Assembly: GCF_004016445.2 (NCBI RefSeq)
Contig: NZ_SADT02000001.1
Location: forward strand, 2,146,181-2,210,180
DNA: 64,000 nt
Direction: 5' to 3'
DNA from: Mesorhizobium sp. M2E.F.Ca.ET.219.01.1.1
GTDB taxonomy: Bacteria; Pseudomonadota; Alphaproteobacteria; Rhizobiales; Rhizobiaceae
Below the pieces are notes generated by a model. That model ran no database searches, was not told where the DNA came from, and worked only from the letters and a program-made list of their open reading frames with translations. The position numbers were made by a program, and so were the translations under genes. Of this stretch, positions 9,404 to 18,679 are shown in pieces. Numbering within the stretch: the first letter of the stretch is position 1; each line of letters starts with the position of its first letter.

Positions 9404-10327
9404 ATGACTTCGGCGACGATGCAGAGAGCCAGGCCTTCGGGCTTCAGGATCAGCAAGAAGGTGCTGCCCTATATACTCAGCCTGCCGGCCTTGCTGGTCT
9501 GCATCGGCATCCTGATCCCGTTCCTCACCTCGGTGGTCTATTCGTTCCAGCGCTACAGGCTGAGCCAGCCCTGGGCGCGCCAGTTCAATTGGGGCGACAA
9601 CTACATCTCCTTCTTCACCGATCCGAAATTCTGGAACACGCTGGAGATATCGCTGCTCTATGCCGGCATCACCGTCGGGCTGGAGTTGCTGCTCGGCCTC
9701 GGCATCGCCATGCTTTTGCAGAAGCGCTCGACGCTGAACAACTTCATTTCGATCATGCTCCTGATGCCGCTGATGACGGCCCCGGCGCTGGCAGCGCTGA
9801 TGTGGAAGCTGATGACCAATCCCGGCTTTGGCGTGCTGAGCTATCTCGCCAGCCTGATCGGCCTGCAGGATTTCCGCTGGGCGTCCTCGCCCTCGACGGC
9901 CTTGCTCACCGTCGTGCTCGTCGACATCTGGGTCTACACGCCCTTCATCATGATCCTGCTGCTTGCCGGCCTGCGCAGCCTGCCGACGCAGCCCTTCGAA
10001 GCCGCCGCTCTCGACGGCGTGCCGCGGAGCTTCGTCTTCTTTCGCATCACCTTGCCGATGCTGACGCCCTATATCCTGACTGCGACGCTGTTCCGCCTGC
10101 TCGATTCCATCCAGCAGTTCGACATCATCTACGCCATGACCCAGGGCGGCCCCGGCGACACGCTGACGGTCTTCCAGGTCGAGGCCTATCTCAACTTCTT
10201 CCAGTCGACCAATGTCGGCCGCTCGGCCGCGCTGATGATCATCCTGTGGGCGATCACCTATTTCCTTTCGAACATCTTCATCAAGAACTGGCTCCGGCTG
10301 CGCGAACGCGCGCGCGGCCAGGCATAG
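9404..10327 (+). CDS. ABC importer permease, MalF-like
   Basis: The 307-residue inner-membrane protein has about six hydrophobic segments (first at ILSLPALLVCIGILIPFLTS) and the inner-membrane component loop EAAALDGVPRSFVFFRITLP, the EAA motif that docks on the ATPases. Its length and layout match MalF/UgpA-type permeases. It lies 10 bases upstream of the second permease. The ATG at 9404 has only a weak ribosome-binding site; an in-frame ATG at 9419 is an alternative start. Confidence 0.85.
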   Translation: MTSATMQRARPSGFRISKKVLPYILSLPALLVCIGILIPFLTSVVYSFQRYRLSQPWARQFNWGDNYISFFTDPKFWNTLEISLLYAGITVGLELLLGLGIAMLLQKRSTLNNFISIMLLMPLMTAPALAALMWKLMTNPGFGVLSYLASLIGLQDFRWASSPSTALLTVVLVDIWVYTPFIMILLLAGLRSLPTQPFEAAALDGVPRSFVFFRITLPMLTPYILTATLFRLLDSIQQFDIIYAMTQGGPGDTLTVFQVEAYLNFFQSTNVGRSAALMIILWAITYFLSNIFIKNWLRLRERARGQA

Positions 10328-10337
10328 GAGGGCCGGC

Positions 10338-11195
10338 ATGGAACACACATCGCTTCTGGAACGGGTGCTGCGCGGTATCGCGCTCACGCTGGTCGTGGTC
10401 TTCTTCATGTTTCCGATCGTCTGGATCTTCATGATGTCGTTCCAGACCAACGAGACGATCCTGCGTATCCCGCCGCAACTGGTCTTCGAGCCGACGCTCG
10501 CCAACTATACGGCGTTGATCACCGGCAAGCTGCAGACGGCGGCCGGCACGCTCGACATCGCCTTCATGCGCAATCTGTGGAACTCCATCTTCCTCTCGGT
10601 GACCTCGGTCGCAGTGGCTTTGCTGCTCGGCGTGCCGGCCGCCTATGCGTTTGCTCGCCACAAGTTCCGCGGTTCGGAGGATATCGCTTTCACGTTGCTC
10701 TCGTTCCGCTTTGCGCCGGCGCTTCTGGTGCTGTTGCCGCTCACCCTCTATTTCCAGAAGCTCGGGCTGGCCAACACCTATTTCGGCCTGATCTGGGTCT
10801 ACCAACTGATCTGCCTGCCGCTGATCCTGTGGATCGTGCGCGGTTACTTCGAGGATATCCCGGCCGACATCGAATACGCCTACCGTATCGCGGGCCATTC
10901 CTGGTTCGCCACCTTCCGGAAGATCGCGCTGCCGCTCGCCGGACCGGGCATCGCGGCGGCCGGCCTGCTCGCCTTCATCTTCGCCTGGAACAATTTCGTC
11001 TTCGCGCTGGTGCTCGCTTCCGCCGACAAACAGCCAGTGACGGTCGGCGCGCTCGCCTTCATCACCTCCTCGGGCATCCAGTACGGCCAGATTTCGGCGG
11101 CGATCGTGCTGTCGATCACGCCCACGCTGGCGCTTGCTCTCTATGCGCAGCGCTATCTCGTCGAGGGCCTGTCGCTCGGCGCGGTCAAGGGATAA
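10338..11195 (+). CDS. ABC importer permease, MalG-like
   Basis: The 285-residue protein is the second inner-membrane permease, with six hydrophobic segments (for example LTLVVVFFMFPIVWIFMMSF near the N-terminus) and an EAA-type coupling loop (IEYAYRIAGHSWFATFRKIA) about 90 residues from the end. It would pair with the preceding permease to form the translocation channel. Its stop lies 5 bases before the first ATPase gene, and GGAGGG precedes its ATG. Confidence 0.85.
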   Translation: MEHTSLLERVLRGIALTLVVVFFMFPIVWIFMMSFQTNETILRIPPQLVFEPTLANYTALITGKLQTAAGTLDIAFMRNLWNSIFLSVTSVAVALLLGVPAAYAFARHKFRGSEDIAFTLLSFRFAPALLVLLPLTLYFQKLGLANTYFGLIWVYQLICLPLILWIVRGYFEDIPADIEYAYRIAGHSWFATFRKIALPLAGPGIAAAGLLAFIFAWNNFVFALVLASADKQPVTVGALAFITSSGIQYGQISAAIVLSITPTLALALYAQRYLVEGLSLGAVKG

Positions 11196-11200
11196 ATCGA

Positions 11201-12319
11201 ATGGCCAGCCTCGAACTGAAGAACATCGTCAAGCGCTACAAGAGCCAGACCGTCCTCGACGATCTGTCGCTGACCGTCGCCGATGGCGAGACACTGGTCC
11301 TGTTCGGGCCCTCCGGGGCCGGCAAGACGGTGCTGCTGCGCCTCGTCGCCGGCGTCATCGATCCGGACGAGGGCAAGATCCTGATCGGCGGCGAGGACAT
11401 GACGGACGTCGACGCCGAATTCCGCGGTGTCGGCATGGCGTTCCAGAATTTCGCCCTGTTCCCGCATATGAGCGCTTTCGAGAACATCGCCACGCCGCTC
11501 GAGGCCAAGCGCTCGTCCCAAGGCGCCATCAAGGGAGGCGTCGACAGCGTCGCCAAGCTGCTCAAGATCGGCCATGTTCTCAGCCACAAGCCGCGCGCGC
11601 TGTCGAACGGTCAGAAGCAGCGCACCGCGCTTGCACGCGCGCTGGTCGGCTCGCCGCCGGTGCTGCTGCTCGACGATCCGCTGCGCAACGTCGATGCCAA
11701 GCTGCGTTTCGAGATGCGGCTGGAACTACCCAGGCTTCTCGCCGACCGCGGCGCGACCGTCATCTACGTCACCCAGGACTACAAGGAGGCGATGGCGCTT
11801 GGCGACCGCATCGCGGTGATGTCGCAAGGCGTCATCAGGCAGCTCGGCACGCCAGAACAGATCTATCGCGAGCCGGCCAATATCGAGATCGCGCGGCTGT
11901 TCGGCGACCCGACCATCAACCTGCTCGATGTCAAGCCGCAGCGCGACGCCAGGGGCATCTATGTCGGCCTGTCGAACGTGCAGGTGCATCTTGGCGGCGC
12001 TCCGGAGGCCGCGATCGGCCGCGACTGCGTCATCGGCCTGCGGCCCGAAACCCTGCACTTCGTCGCGGATAGCGAGCCGGGCGCCATCCCCGTCACCGTC
12101 GAGGCAGAGACGCCCCTCAACGAAAAGATCGTCACGCTGGTTCGCACCGTGCGCGGCCGCGAGATCCTCGTCTCGCGGCCGTCGGGCACGCCGGGCCAGA
12201 GCGGCGGCAAAGCGCATCTCGCGGTCAACGCCAAGAGCGCGCTGTTGTTCGATCAGGCCAGCGGCGAGCGCATCGGTTCGAAGAACATCGTCAGTCTGCG
12301 CAACGGAGAAGCGGCATGA
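11201..12319 (+). CDS. ABC importer ATPase 1 with degenerate catalytic motifs (GlpS-like)
   Basis: The 372-residue MalK/UgpC-like ATPase has an intact Walker A (FGPSGAGKTVLLR) and Q-loop (AFQNFALFPHM), followed by a C-terminal MOP-like regulatory region. Other motifs deviate: the signature is LSNGQKQR rather than LSGGQ, Walker B reads LLLDDP with Asp in place of the catalytic Glu, and the switch His is Gln in VTQDYKEAM. The second ATPase next door keeps Glu and His. The pair therefore probably forms a heterodimer with one weak and one active ATP site, as in the two-ATPase GlpST arrangement of Rhizobium glycerol uptake. The gene starts 5 bases after the permease stop and overlaps the next gene by 4 bases. 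Confidence 0.85.
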   Translation: MASLELKNIVKRYKSQTVLDDLSLTVADGETLVLFGPSGAGKTVLLRLVAGVIDPDEGKILIGGEDMTDVDAEFRGVGMAFQNFALFPHMSAFENIATPLEAKRSSQGAIKGGVDSVAKLLKIGHVLSHKPRALSNGQKQRTALARALVGSPPVLLLDDPLRNVDAKLRFEMRLELPRLLADRGATVIYVTQDYKEAMALGDRIAVMSQGVIRQLGTPEQIYREPANIEIARLFGDPTINLLDVKPQRDARGIYVGLSNVQVHLGGAPEAAIGRDCVIGLRPETLHFVADSEPGAIPVTVEAETPLNEKIVTLVRTVRGREILVSRPSGTPGQSGGKAHLAVNAKSALLFDQASGERIGSKNIVSLRNGEAA

Positions 12320-13440
12320 GCGCGAGCGCCCTCACCATTTCCAGCGTCGACAAATTCTACGGGCCGATCGACCGCGGCGTGCATGCGGTCCAGAAGCTCA
12401 GCATCGAGATCGCCAAGGGCGAGATCATCGCGCTGCTCGGTTCGTCCGGCTGCGGCAAGACCTCGACGCTGCGCATGATCGCCGGCTTCGAGGAGGTTTC
12501 GCGCGGCGAAATCTCTGTCGCGGGCCGCAAGGTGCACACGCTGCCGCCGGTCAAGCGCAATGTGGCGATGGCCTTCGAGGGCTATTCGCTCTATCCGCCG
12601 CTCACCGTGCGCGAGAACATGGCTTTTGCGCTGAAGGCGGCCAGGCTGCAGAAGAGCGAGGTCGATGCCAAGGTCGCCAGCATCGCCAAGCTGCTCGAGA
12701 TCGAGGATATCCTCGATCGTTATCCGAGCTCGATCTCCGGCGGCCAGCAGCAGCGCGCCAGCCTCGGCCGTGCCCTGATCCGCGACGCCGACCTGCATCT
12801 GCTCGACGAGCCGATGGGCCAGCTCGAGCCGCAATTGCGCGCCGTGCTTCGCGGCCGCATCAAGCACTTCATTAAGGAGCGCGGCCTGACCGCAATCCTC
12901 GTCACCCATGACCAGACCGAGGCCAACGCTCTTGCCGATCGCATCGCTGTGATGGAGGGCGGCGTGCTGCAGCAGTTCGACACGCCGCAGATGATCAAGG
13001 AGCGCCCGGCGAACCTCTTCACCGGCACCTTCGTGGGGGAGCCGCCCATGAATGTCTTTGAGGCCTTCGTCGGCAGTGGCGCTGGCAAAATCAACCTCAG
13101 ACTGCCCGACGGGCTTTCGCTCGACTATGACAAGGACGCCTTCAGCGGCCCGGTCCGCGAGGCGCTGCTCAATCGCGAGCGAGTCGTCATCGGCATCAGG
13201 CCGTACGCCGTTCGGCGCTCGAAGGATGGCGTCCCGGCCACCGTCTCGGCCAATCAGTGGCTGGGCGACCAGACCCATATCGCGGCGGATTTCGCCGGCG
13301 GCTCGCTCGTCCTCGTCGAGCATGACCGCACCCGTCTCGAACTCGGCGCGCCGATCAACGTCAGCATCGACCCGGCCAACCTGCATGTCTTCGACCAGTC
13401 GAGCGGCAACGCGATTTCGCACGGTATGGAGCTTGCCTGA
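12316..13440 (+). CDS. ABC importer ATPase 2 with canonical catalytic motifs (GlpT-like)
   Basis: The 374-residue ATPase carries Walker A (GSSGCGKTSTLRM), the signature ISGGQQQRASLGRAL, Walker B HLLDEP with catalytic Glu, and the switch His in LVTHDQTEANALAD. The Q-loop is unusual: MAFEGYSLYP has Glu where Gln is expected. A C-terminal regulatory region follows. It would supply the hydrolysing site in a heterodimer with the preceding, degenerate ATPase. It overlaps that gene by ATGA and the next by TGATG, so translation is probably coupled along the operon. Confidence 0.85.
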   Translation: MSASALTISSVDKFYGPIDRGVHAVQKLSIEIAKGEIIALLGSSGCGKTSTLRMIAGFEEVSRGEISVAGRKVHTLPPVKRNVAMAFEGYSLYPPLTVRENMAFALKAARLQKSEVDAKVASIAKLLEIEDILDRYPSSISGGQQQRASLGRALIRDADLHLLDEPMGQLEPQLRAVLRGRIKHFIKERGLTAILVTHDQTEANALADRIAVMEGGVLQQFDTPQMIKERPANLFTGTFVGEPPMNVFEAFVGSGAGKINLRLPDGLSLDYDKDAFSGPVREALLNRERVVIGIRPYAVRRSKDGVPATVSANQWLGDQTHIAADFAGGSLVLVEHDRTRLELGAPINVSIDPANLHVFDQSSGNAISHGMELA

Positions 13441-14993
13441 TGAAGAATGTGCTGATCGGGATCGACGCCGGCACGTCTGTCATCAAGTCCGTCGCTTTCG
13501 ATACGGCGGGCCGGCAGATCGCGGCGACGGCGCTGCCGAACCGCTATGAGACCTTGCCCGGCGGCGGCGCCGAGCAGGATCTCGCGCGCACCTGGACCGA
13601 TACCGCCACCACGCTGCGCCAGCTCGCCGACAAGGTGCCGAACCTCGCCGACAGGGTGATCGCCATCGCCGTGACCGGGCAGGGCGACGGCACCTGGCTG
13701 ATCGACAAGGCCGGCGAGCCGGTCGCCAAGGGGTGGCTTTGGCTCGACGCGCGTGCAGCTGCCGTGGTGGAGGAAATCCGCGCCCGGCCCGAGGACCGGC
13801 TGCGTTTCGAGAAGACCGGCAGCGGGCTCGCCGCCTGCCAGCAGGGGTCGCAGTTCGTCTTCATGAAGCGCAACATGCCGGCAATGCTCTCCGGCGCCGC
13901 CACGGCGTTCCACTGCAAGGACTGGCTCTATTTCCGGCTGACCGGCGAGCGTGCCACCGACCCGTCCGAGGGCACCTTCACCTTCGGCGATTTCCGCACC
14001 CGCGACTACAGCGACGACGTGCTGGATGTGCTGGGCGTCGCCGACCTTAAGCATTTGCTGCCGCCAATCGTCGACGGGACCAGCCATAGCGCCGGCCTCT
14101 CGCAGGCGGCGGCCGACGCCTCCGGGCTCATCGCCGGCACGCCGGTCGTGCTCGCCTATGTCGACGTCGTCTGCACCGCGCTCGGCGCCGGCCTGTTCGA
14201 TCGCCAGCGCAAGCCGGGTTGCTCCATCATCGGCTCCACCGGCATGCACATGCGGCTGGCCGAAACCCCTGACGAGGTGCTGCTCAACACGGCAAAGACC
14301 GGCTACACGATGACCATGCCGGCGCCCGGCGTCTTCGCGCAGATGCAGTCGAACATGGCGGCGACGCTTAACATCGACTGGGTGCTCGGCCTCGCTTCCG
14401 GCATCCTTGCCTCGCAAGGCATAACACGCTCGAACGGCGAGATGATCGCGCTGGTCGACCATTGGATAGCGGCCTCGGAGCCGGCCTCGCTGATCTATCA
14501 GCCCTATGTCTCGGAGGCCGGCGAGCGCGGGCCGTTCGTCGACGCCAATGCGCGCGCGGGCTTCGTCGGCATCTCCTCGCGCCACGGCTATGCCGACATG
14601 GTGCGCGCCGTCTTCGAGGGCCTGGCCTTCGCCGCGCGCGATTGCTACGCCGCCATGGGGCCGCTGCCCAGCGAAATCCGGCTGACCGGGGGTGCCGCCC
14701 GCAGCTCGGCGCTGCGCAAGATCCTTGGCGCCGCAGTGGGCTCCGACGTCCGCACCAGCGCGCGAGAGGAGGCGGGCGCCGCCGGCGCCGCCATGATCGC
14801 GGCGGTCTGCCTCGGCCTCTACCCCTCGATGGACGACTGCGTTGGCGAATGGGTCTCGCCGCTGCTCGGCGAGGCGGAGCCTTGCGACCAGCAACTCGCC
14901 GCCATCTACGAAGCCATGGCTCCCTCCTACGTAATGGCACATGAGGCCCTGCGCCCGGTCTGGCGATCTATCGCCGCATCGAAAGTGAATTGA
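13440..14993 (+). CDS. eryA: FGGY-family polyol kinase, erythritol kinase (EryA)-like
   Basis: This 517-residue FGGY kinase has the N-terminal phosphate motif (IGIDAGTSVIKSVAFD), a catalytic-region GQGDGTWL, and the C-terminal nucleotide motif (LTGGAARSSALRKIL). Long stretches, including the segment ending YVSEAGERGPF, match what I recall of Brucella EryA, which phosphorylates erythritol to L-erythritol 4-phosphate. Its length is close to EryA (about 520). It overlaps the upstream ATPase by TGATG, so uptake and phosphorylation are tied together. The presence of EryB- and EryC-like genes in the same operon supports a tetritol or related polyol as substrate; another small polyol cannot be excluded. 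Confidence 0.8.
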   Translation: MKNVLIGIDAGTSVIKSVAFDTAGRQIAATALPNRYETLPGGGAEQDLARTWTDTATTLRQLADKVPNLADRVIAIAVTGQGDGTWLIDKAGEPVAKGWLWLDARAAAVVEEIRARPEDRLRFEKTGSGLAACQQGSQFVFMKRNMPAMLSGAATAFHCKDWLYFRLTGERATDPSEGTFTFGDFRTRDYSDDVLDVLGVADLKHLLPPIVDGTSHSAGLSQAAADASGLIAGTPVVLAYVDVVCTALGAGLFDRQRKPGCSIIGSTGMHMRLAETPDEVLLNTAKTGYTMTMPAPGVFAQMQSNMAATLNIDWVLGLASGILASQGITRSNGEMIALVDHWIAASEPASLIYQPYVSEAGERGPFVDANARAGFVGISSRHGYADMVRAVFEGLAFAARDCYAAMGPLPSEIRLTGGAARSSALRKILGAAVGSDVRTSAREEAGAAGAAMIAAVCLGLYPSMDDCVGEWVSPLLGEAEPCDQQLAAIYEAMAPSYVMAHEALRPVWRSIAASKVN

Positions 14994-15001
14994 GAAGCAG
15001 C

Positions 15002-16042
15002 ATGCACAGAAAGATTGCGATCATCGGCGACCGTTTCATGCTTCCGGAGGTGTTCCGGTCGGAGATCGAGAAGGCCTGTGGCAACAGCCTGGACATCCGC
15101 ACGCTCGAAAGCGCCTGGCCGGACGAACCGATGGAGTTCGGCAATCCCGCGCTCGGCCTCGACAAGGTCAAGGAATATTTCGGTCGGCCGGACGATGTGG
15201 TGGACTTCATCAGCGATGCCGAGATCCTGGTCACCCAACTGGCGCCGCTCTCGGAAGGCATGATGCAGCGTCTGCCGGGACTAAAGCTGGTCGCGGTCTC
15301 GCGCGGCGGTCCGATCAACATCGACATGGCCGCCGCCAGGGCCCATGGCATTCGCGTCGTCAACGTCCCTGGACGTAATGCCAGCGCGGTCGCCGAATTC
15401 ACCATCGGCGCCATCCTCGCCGAGACGCGGCTGATCCGCGTCGGTCATGAGGCGCTGCGCAAGGGCGAGTGGCGCGGCGATCTCTACCGCGCGGACCGCA
15501 CCGGCCGCGAGCTCAGCGAAATGACGGTCGGCGTCGTCGGCTATGGCAATATCGGCACCAAGGTCGTGTGCCTGCTGCGCGCCTTCGGCTGCCGCATCTT
15601 GGTCTGCGACCCCTATGTGCAACTGAGCGCGGAAGACAGGAATGCCGGCGTCGAGCTCGTCGCGCTGGACGACCTGCTCGGCCGCTCCGACGTAGTCACG
15701 ATCCATCCTCGCGTCACCGAGGAGACCCGTGGCCTGGTCAACAAGGACACCATCGCCAGGATGAAGCCCGGCGTGATCTTCATCAACACCGCGCGCGGGC
15801 CGCTGGTCGACTATGACGCGCTGTACGACGCGCTGGCATCGGGCCAGATCGCCAGCGCCATGCTGGAAACCTTCGCGGTCGAGCCCGTGCCTGCCGACTG
15901 GCCGCTGCTGCAGCTGCCGAATGTGACGCTGACGCCGCATATTGCCGGCGCTTCGGTGCGCACCGTCACCTATGCCGCCGAGCAGGCGGCCGAGGAAGTG
16001 CGCCGCTATCTGGCCGGCCTGCCACCGGTCAATCCATGCTGA
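15002..16042 (+). CDS. D-isomer-specific 2-hydroxyacid dehydrogenase (3-phosphoglycerate dehydrogenase-like)
   Basis: The 346-residue protein has the NAD-binding motif VGVVGYGNIGTKV (about residues 178-190) and the family's catalytic residues in context: Arg in SRGGPINID, Glu in the conserved second block and His in TLTPHIAGAS. INTARGPLVDYDAL is the typical D-2-hydroxyacid dehydrogenase signature. The start ATG at 15002 is preceded by GAGAAG. It sits between the kinase and the EryB-like dehydrogenase, an addition not known to me in the classical ery operon. It may reduce or oxidise a hydroxy- or keto-acid formed from the substrate; the actual reaction is unknown. Confidence 0.8.
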   Translation: MHRKIAIIGDRFMLPEVFRSEIEKACGNSLDIRTLESAWPDEPMEFGNPALGLDKVKEYFGRPDDVVDFISDAEILVTQLAPLSEGMMQRLPGLKLVAVSRGGPINIDMAAARAHGIRVVNVPGRNASAVAEFTIGAILAETRLIRVGHEALRKGEWRGDLYRADRTGRELSEMTVGVVGYGNIGTKVVCLLRAFGCRILVCDPYVQLSAEDRNAGVELVALDDLLGRSDVVTIHPRVTEETRGLVNKDTIARMKPGVIFINTARGPLVDYDALYDALASGQIASAMLETFAVEPVPADWPLLQLPNVTLTPHIAGASVRTVTYAAEQAAEEVRRYLAGLPPVNPC

Positions 16043-16088
16043 GGGCGGCGGCGATGACGCGGCAAACAGGCACCGGGGCTCGATCGGG

Positions 16089-17606
16089 ATGAGCGGCGAT
16101 AGCGACATCGTCGACCTCTTCGTCATCGGCGGCGGCGTCAATGGCGCCGGCATTGCGCGCGATGCCGCTGGACGCGGCCTGTCCGTCATTCTGTGCGAGA
16201 AGGACGATCTCGCCGAAGGCACCAGTTCGCGCTCCGGCAAGCTCGTCCATGGCGGCCTGCGCTATCTCGAATATTACGAGTTCCGCCTGGTGCGCGAGGC
16301 GCTGATCGAGCGCGAGGTGTTGCTCGAATCCGCTCCGCACATCATCTGGCCGATGCGCTTCGTGCTGCCGCACAGTCCGGACGATCGGCCAGCCTGGCTG
16401 GTGCGGTTGGGCCTGTACCTTTACGACCATCTCGGCGGCCGCAAGCGGCTGCCTGCCACTCGAATGCTCAATCTTCGTACCGCGCCTGAGGGCGCGCCGA
16501 TCAAGGACGCCTTCAAGCGCGGCTTTGAATATTCCGATTGCTGGGTCGACGATGCCAGGCTGGTGGTCATCAACGCGCTCGACGCTGCGCAGCGCGGAGC
16601 CAAGGTCCTGACCCGCACCGCCTGCACCGCCGCGCGCCGTGAGAATGGCCTGTGGGTCGTAGAGATGCGAGACGGCGGCACCGGCGTGAAGACAATGGTG
16701 CGGGCGAGGGCACTCATCAATGCCGCCGGTCCTTGGGTCAACGACGTCGTCAACCGCGTCGCCGGCCAGAACTCCAGGCGCAATGTCCGCCTGATCAAGG
16801 GCAGCCACATCGTCGTGCCGAAATTCTGGGAAGGGCGGCAGGCCTATCTTGTTCAGAACAATGACAAGCGGGTGATCTTCATCAACCCCTACCAGAACGA
16901 TCTGGCGCTGATCGGCACCACCGACATTCCCTATGAGGGGCGGCCGGAGGACGTCAAAGCTGACGAAAGCGAGATCGACTACCTGATCAGGGTCGTCAAC
17001 CGCTACTTCAAGCGCGGGCTCGCCCGCACCGATGTCGTCTATTCCTTCTCAGGTGTCAGGCCGCTCTACGACGACAACGCCGACAATCCGAGCGCGGTGA
17101 CGCGCGACTATATCTTCGAGCTTGACGCGCCGTCCGGCCATGCGCCGCTGCTCTCGGTCTTCGGCGGCAAGATCACCACCTTTCGCAAGCTCGCCGAGCA
17201 CGCGCTGGATCGCATCGAGCCCTTCTTGCCGAAGATGGGCAAAGCCTGGACTGCGAAAGCGCATTTGCCGGGCGGCGAGATCGCCAACGCCGATTTCGAA
17301 CAATTCCTGGGCGATCTCGGTCGCGACTATCCGTGGATGCCGGCTTCCTTGCTCAAGCATTACGGCCGGCTTTATGGCACCCGCGCCCGCGCCCTGGTCG
17401 GCGGCGCCGGCTCGCTTGACGATCTCGGGCGGCGCTTCGGCAGGGACTTCTTCGAACGCGAGGCCGCCTATCTCCTCGAGCATGAGTGGGCGTCGACCGC
17501 GGCCGATATTCTCGACCGCCGCACCAAGCACGGACTGCATATGTCGACTGCTGAGCGAGCTACCTTCGAGGATTGGTGCGCCAACCGATTGGCGAAGGCC
17601 GGCTGA
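16089..17606 (+). CDS. eryB: FAD-dependent GlpD-type dehydrogenase, erythritol-phosphate dehydrogenase (EryB)-like
   Basis: The 505-residue protein opens with the FAD-binding motif FVIGGGVNGAGIARDAAG, then EGTSSRSGKLVHGGLRYLE, both hallmarks of GlpD-type glycerol-3-phosphate dehydrogenases, and ends with the usual C-terminal GlpD domain. Length and features fit EryB (about 500 residues), which oxidises L-erythritol 4-phosphate to a 3-tetrulose 4-phosphate and passes electrons to the respiratory chain at the membrane. Context beside an EryA-like kinase favours a tetritol phosphate over glycerol 3-phosphate. ATG at 16089 follows GGG; a TGATG overlap links it to the aldolase gene. Confidence 0.8.
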   Translation: MSGDSDIVDLFVIGGGVNGAGIARDAAGRGLSVILCEKDDLAEGTSSRSGKLVHGGLRYLEYYEFRLVREALIEREVLLESAPHIIWPMRFVLPHSPDDRPAWLVRLGLYLYDHLGGRKRLPATRMLNLRTAPEGAPIKDAFKRGFEYSDCWVDDARLVVINALDAAQRGAKVLTRTACTAARRENGLWVVEMRDGGTGVKTMVRARALINAAGPWVNDVVNRVAGQNSRRNVRLIKGSHIVVPKFWEGRQAYLVQNNDKRVIFINPYQNDLALIGTTDIPYEGRPEDVKADESEIDYLIRVVNRYFKRGLARTDVVYSFSGVRPLYDDNADNPSAVTRDYIFELDAPSGHAPLLSVFGGKITTFRKLAEHALDRIEPFLPKMGKAWTAKAHLPGGEIANADFEQFLGDLGRDYPWMPASLLKHYGRLYGTRARALVGGAGSLDDLGRRFGRDFFEREAAYLLEHEWASTAADILDRRTKHGLHMSTAERATFEDWCANRLAKAG

Positions 17607-18679
17607 TGGTTGTTCGGATCGATCAGGAAGACGCCGAGTTGCGGGCGCTGCGCGTGCTGTCGGCCAGCGTCGGCGCCGATCCCCTGCTGGTCCAGGGCGC
17701 CGGTGGCAACACCTCCCTCAAACAGGCCGGCCTGTTGTGGATCAAGGCGTCGGGCACCTGGCTGATGAATGCGGCCACCAGCGACATCATGGTGCCGGTG
17801 GAACTGGCGCCCTTGCTCGAGGCGGTCGCCCACCGCAGCCCGGCGGCCGAGAAGGCCGACCAGTTCACGCCGGCCGACCTCAATCCGCATCGCCTGCGGC
17901 CTTCGATCGAGACGACGGTGCATGCGCTGCTGCCGCAAAGGATCGTCGTCCACGTCCATTGCGTCGAGACCATTGCGATTGCCGTGCAGGCCAATGCGGA
18001 AGCTTTGCTCGCCGAGCGCCTGCGCGGGCTGGACTGGGTCTTCGTGCCGTATCGCCGGCCGGGCCTGCCGCTGGCGCAAGGCATTGCCGAGCGGCTGAAG
18101 CCTCGTACCGATGTGCTGGTGCTCGGCAATCACGGACTGGTTGTCGCCGCCGACACCGTCGAGGAAGCGAGCCTGTTGCTGAGGCGCGTCAGCGGACTGC
18201 TCGCGCGTCCGCCGCGCGCGACGGCTCAACCCGACATCGACGCGCTGATCCGCCTCGCCATGGGCAGCGACTACCGGCTTCCGTCCGCCATCGAAGCGCA
18301 TGCAGTGGCGACCGATCTTGCCAGCTGTCGCATCGCGGCGGCCGGAAGCCTCTATCCCGACCATGTCATTTTCCTCGGCGTTGGCTCGGTGATCGCCGGC
18401 CCTAACGAGAACGCCGCCACCGTCGCGGCCAGGACCGGCACGGCCGGCGAACAGCCACCGATGTCGATCCTGTTTCCTGGCAAGGGCGTGTTGATTCGGC
18501 GGGACGCCAACGCCGGCGCCGAGGCGATGGCGCGCTGCCTCGCTGACGTCGTCGCGCGCGTCGATCCGGCCGCGCGCGTCAACTATCTCAGCCCGGAACA
18601 GAATGGCGAGCTCTTGAACTGGGATGCGGAGAAATACCGCCAGGAACTGAACCGGCGCGCCGGGACGACCCTGCAATGA
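17606..18679 (+). CDS. Class II aldolase/adducin-domain protein
   Basis: This 357-residue protein shows the class II aldolase layout: the phosphate-binding segment GAGGNTSLK, zinc-ligand histidines in VVHVHCVET and a third His in LGNHGLVV. It is longer than fuculose-type aldolases (about 215) and resembles the N-terminal aldolase part of two-domain rhamnulose-phosphate aldolase/dehydrogenases, with its own extra C-terminal region. It would split a ketose phosphate into dihydroxyacetone phosphate and an aldehyde or related products; the substrate is unknown. It overlaps the flanking genes on both sides (TGATG, ATGA). It has no counterpart in the described erythritol pathway, which suggests this operon also handles another sugar. 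Confidence 0.75.
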   Translation: MVVRIDQEDAELRALRVLSASVGADPLLVQGAGGNTSLKQAGLLWIKASGTWLMNAATSDIMVPVELAPLLEAVAHRSPAAEKADQFTPADLNPHRLRPSIETTVHALLPQRIVVHVHCVETIAIAVQANAEALLAERLRGLDWVFVPYRRPGLPLAQGIAERLKPRTDVLVLGNHGLVVAADTVEEASLLLRRVSGLLARPPRATAQPDIDALIRLAMGSDYRLPSAIEAHAVATDLASCRIAAAGSLYPDHVIFLGVGSVIAGPNENAATVAARTGTAGEQPPMSILFPGKGVLIRRDANAGAEAMARCLADVVARVDPAARVNYLSPEQNGELLNWDAEKYRQELNRRAGTTLQ

